From: Turbatrix aceti
Taxonomy: Eukaryota > Nematoda > Chromadorea > Rhabditida > Panagrolaimidae
NCBI GenBank assembly: GCA_963969345.1
Contig: OZ017766.1
Location: forward strand, 7,874,001-7,938,000
DNA length: 64,000 nucleotides
Direction: 5' to 3'
Made by a program: the position numbers and the translations under genes. The notes under the pieces were generated by a model. It made no database searches. It was not told the DNA's origin and saw nothing but the letters and a program-made list of their open reading frames with translations. Positions 62,926-64,000 of the stretch are shown here, piece after piece (position 1 is the first letter of the stretch; each line of letters starts with the position of its first letter).

Positions 62926-64000
62926 AATTTGATGCGAATTCAAAGAACAATTGAAATTTAAAAAGTAAATAGAACTTAGACCCGTGTTGCTTTTTGATTT
63001 GAAAATAAATATTATGTGTCGATTGAGCCATTGTTGTCGATGTTGGCACATACCATCAAATGTTACAGCATACGTTATTCACAAAACAACCGAACAAACC
63101 AACCAAATGTTGTATCGGTTTGGGTTTTGAATTGAATGCTAGACAAATCCGGAAAGAAATGTTGTTGCGCGTTCAAAATTAATGAAGCAAATGACAGTAA
63201 AATTATTCAAAAAAAACGCCCCAGTTTCCCAGGTGAGATACTATACGAACGCCAGACAGGGCGTCACAGCCCCCGCAAACGTCTTGTTCCCAAGCCGATG
63301 CCGGTCGCATAAATGACGGGTTGACTGCGATTGATCCTGGCGGGTCCGTTCCAGCAGTAGACAATTCATACAGGAAAGACAAATTGCCCTTTGTGTCAGC
63401 ACTTGCTGCTATATTTGGGGGAGGAGCATCTTTTCCTAATGAACAATTATTTTCAGTTTATGCATTTCTCCACAACTTGTCAGTTGTGTTGTGTGCGCCA
63501 TGTAGTAGTAAATTGTCATGGTTTAAAATAACAATTACTACTACCACACTATATATGTATTTTATTTTTTACCCTATATATGCCTTACACTATATATGTA
63601 TATACCATTACACTATTTATATATGGATATATTATACGACGGTATAATAATGTGTCGCTTCACAGTTGACATTACGATTGAGCTCGGCACTTCGTAGAGA
63701 TCAAAGTGTATTTAATTTTACCGTTTATCTCGCTGCAGCGGGGGACCGGTAACTTAGACTTACATCATCGATGGAATGTAAATCTATATATGATATTATA
63801 CATAATGACACTATATTATATAATGTAAAAGGTTGGTTGTTTTTTTTATAGTGTTTATTTTGTGTGGAGTAACCATCCACGCAAGGAATTAGGAAAAAAG
63901 GCCGACGCCCTAATTTTTGCACTATCAAATGTTTTGTGTCAGTGTGAAAAAAATTTTAAATTCAATATGTGATTTTTATGCAGCAAATATTTTTTTAAAG
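62926..64000. repeat. Inverted duplicate of 55.7-56.8 kb
   Basis: The reverse complement of 55690-56780 with small differences, for example around 63475-63530 and 63850. AT-rich, no supported gene. The window ends inside the repeat. Confidence 0.75.

Overview
This window looks like nuclear DNA of a nematode. Introns are mostly short (about 45-80 bases), with GT donors and a strong TTTTCAG-type acceptor. A nematode-style chemoreceptor, two RTE-clade LINE reverse transcriptases and a possible two-gene operon fit this. The DNA is AT-rich and crowded with foldback (palindromic) elements. I cannot name the species. Gene models were built by hand from splice sites and reading-frame phase; no search was run.

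Region by region: (1) 1-5.9 kb is repeats, including two adjacent foldback elements in TTAA sites, both nested inside an older foldback whose uninterrupted relative lies inverted at 39.9-40.9 kb. (2) 5.97-28.2 kb holds four paralogs of an eight-exon secreted, tail-anchored protein ('family A') in alternating orientation (+,-,+,-). Between copies 1 and 2 lie a small terminal-inverted-repeat element carrying a copied exon and a 5'-truncated RTE LINE. Between copies 3 and 4 lies the donor of that exon, a RUN plus Rubicon-homology domain gene (20.8-25.2 kb). (3) 28.9-38.0 kb is a same-strand array of seven relatives of a small four-helix membrane protein ('family B'), some broken. (4) 38.3-39.3 kb is a trypsin-like protease gene damaged at its catalytic histidine codon. 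(5) 39.4-43.4 kb is repeats. (6) 43.4-45.1 kb holds two mitochondrial membrane-protein genes, probably an operon, the second with a HIG1 domain. (7) 45.2-52.2 kb has a C-type-lectin-like/seven-helix receptor locus, a diverged fifth family A gene with a TTESP-repeat stalk, and a second lectin-like gene. (8) 52.5-54.4 kb is a second truncated RTE LINE. (9) 54.5-64 kb has four relatives of a small secreted, possibly cystatin-like protein (two apparently broken), an unrecognised 484-residue gene with a broken duplicate, more foldbacks, and an inverted duplication of about 1.4 kb.

Most of the sequence appears to belong to fast-evolving surface or secreted gene families shaped by inverted duplication, exon-level divergence and non-autonomous elements. 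The conserved housekeeping genes are the RUN/RH gene and the mitochondrial pair. No RNA gene, CRISPR array or bacterial-type operon was found.
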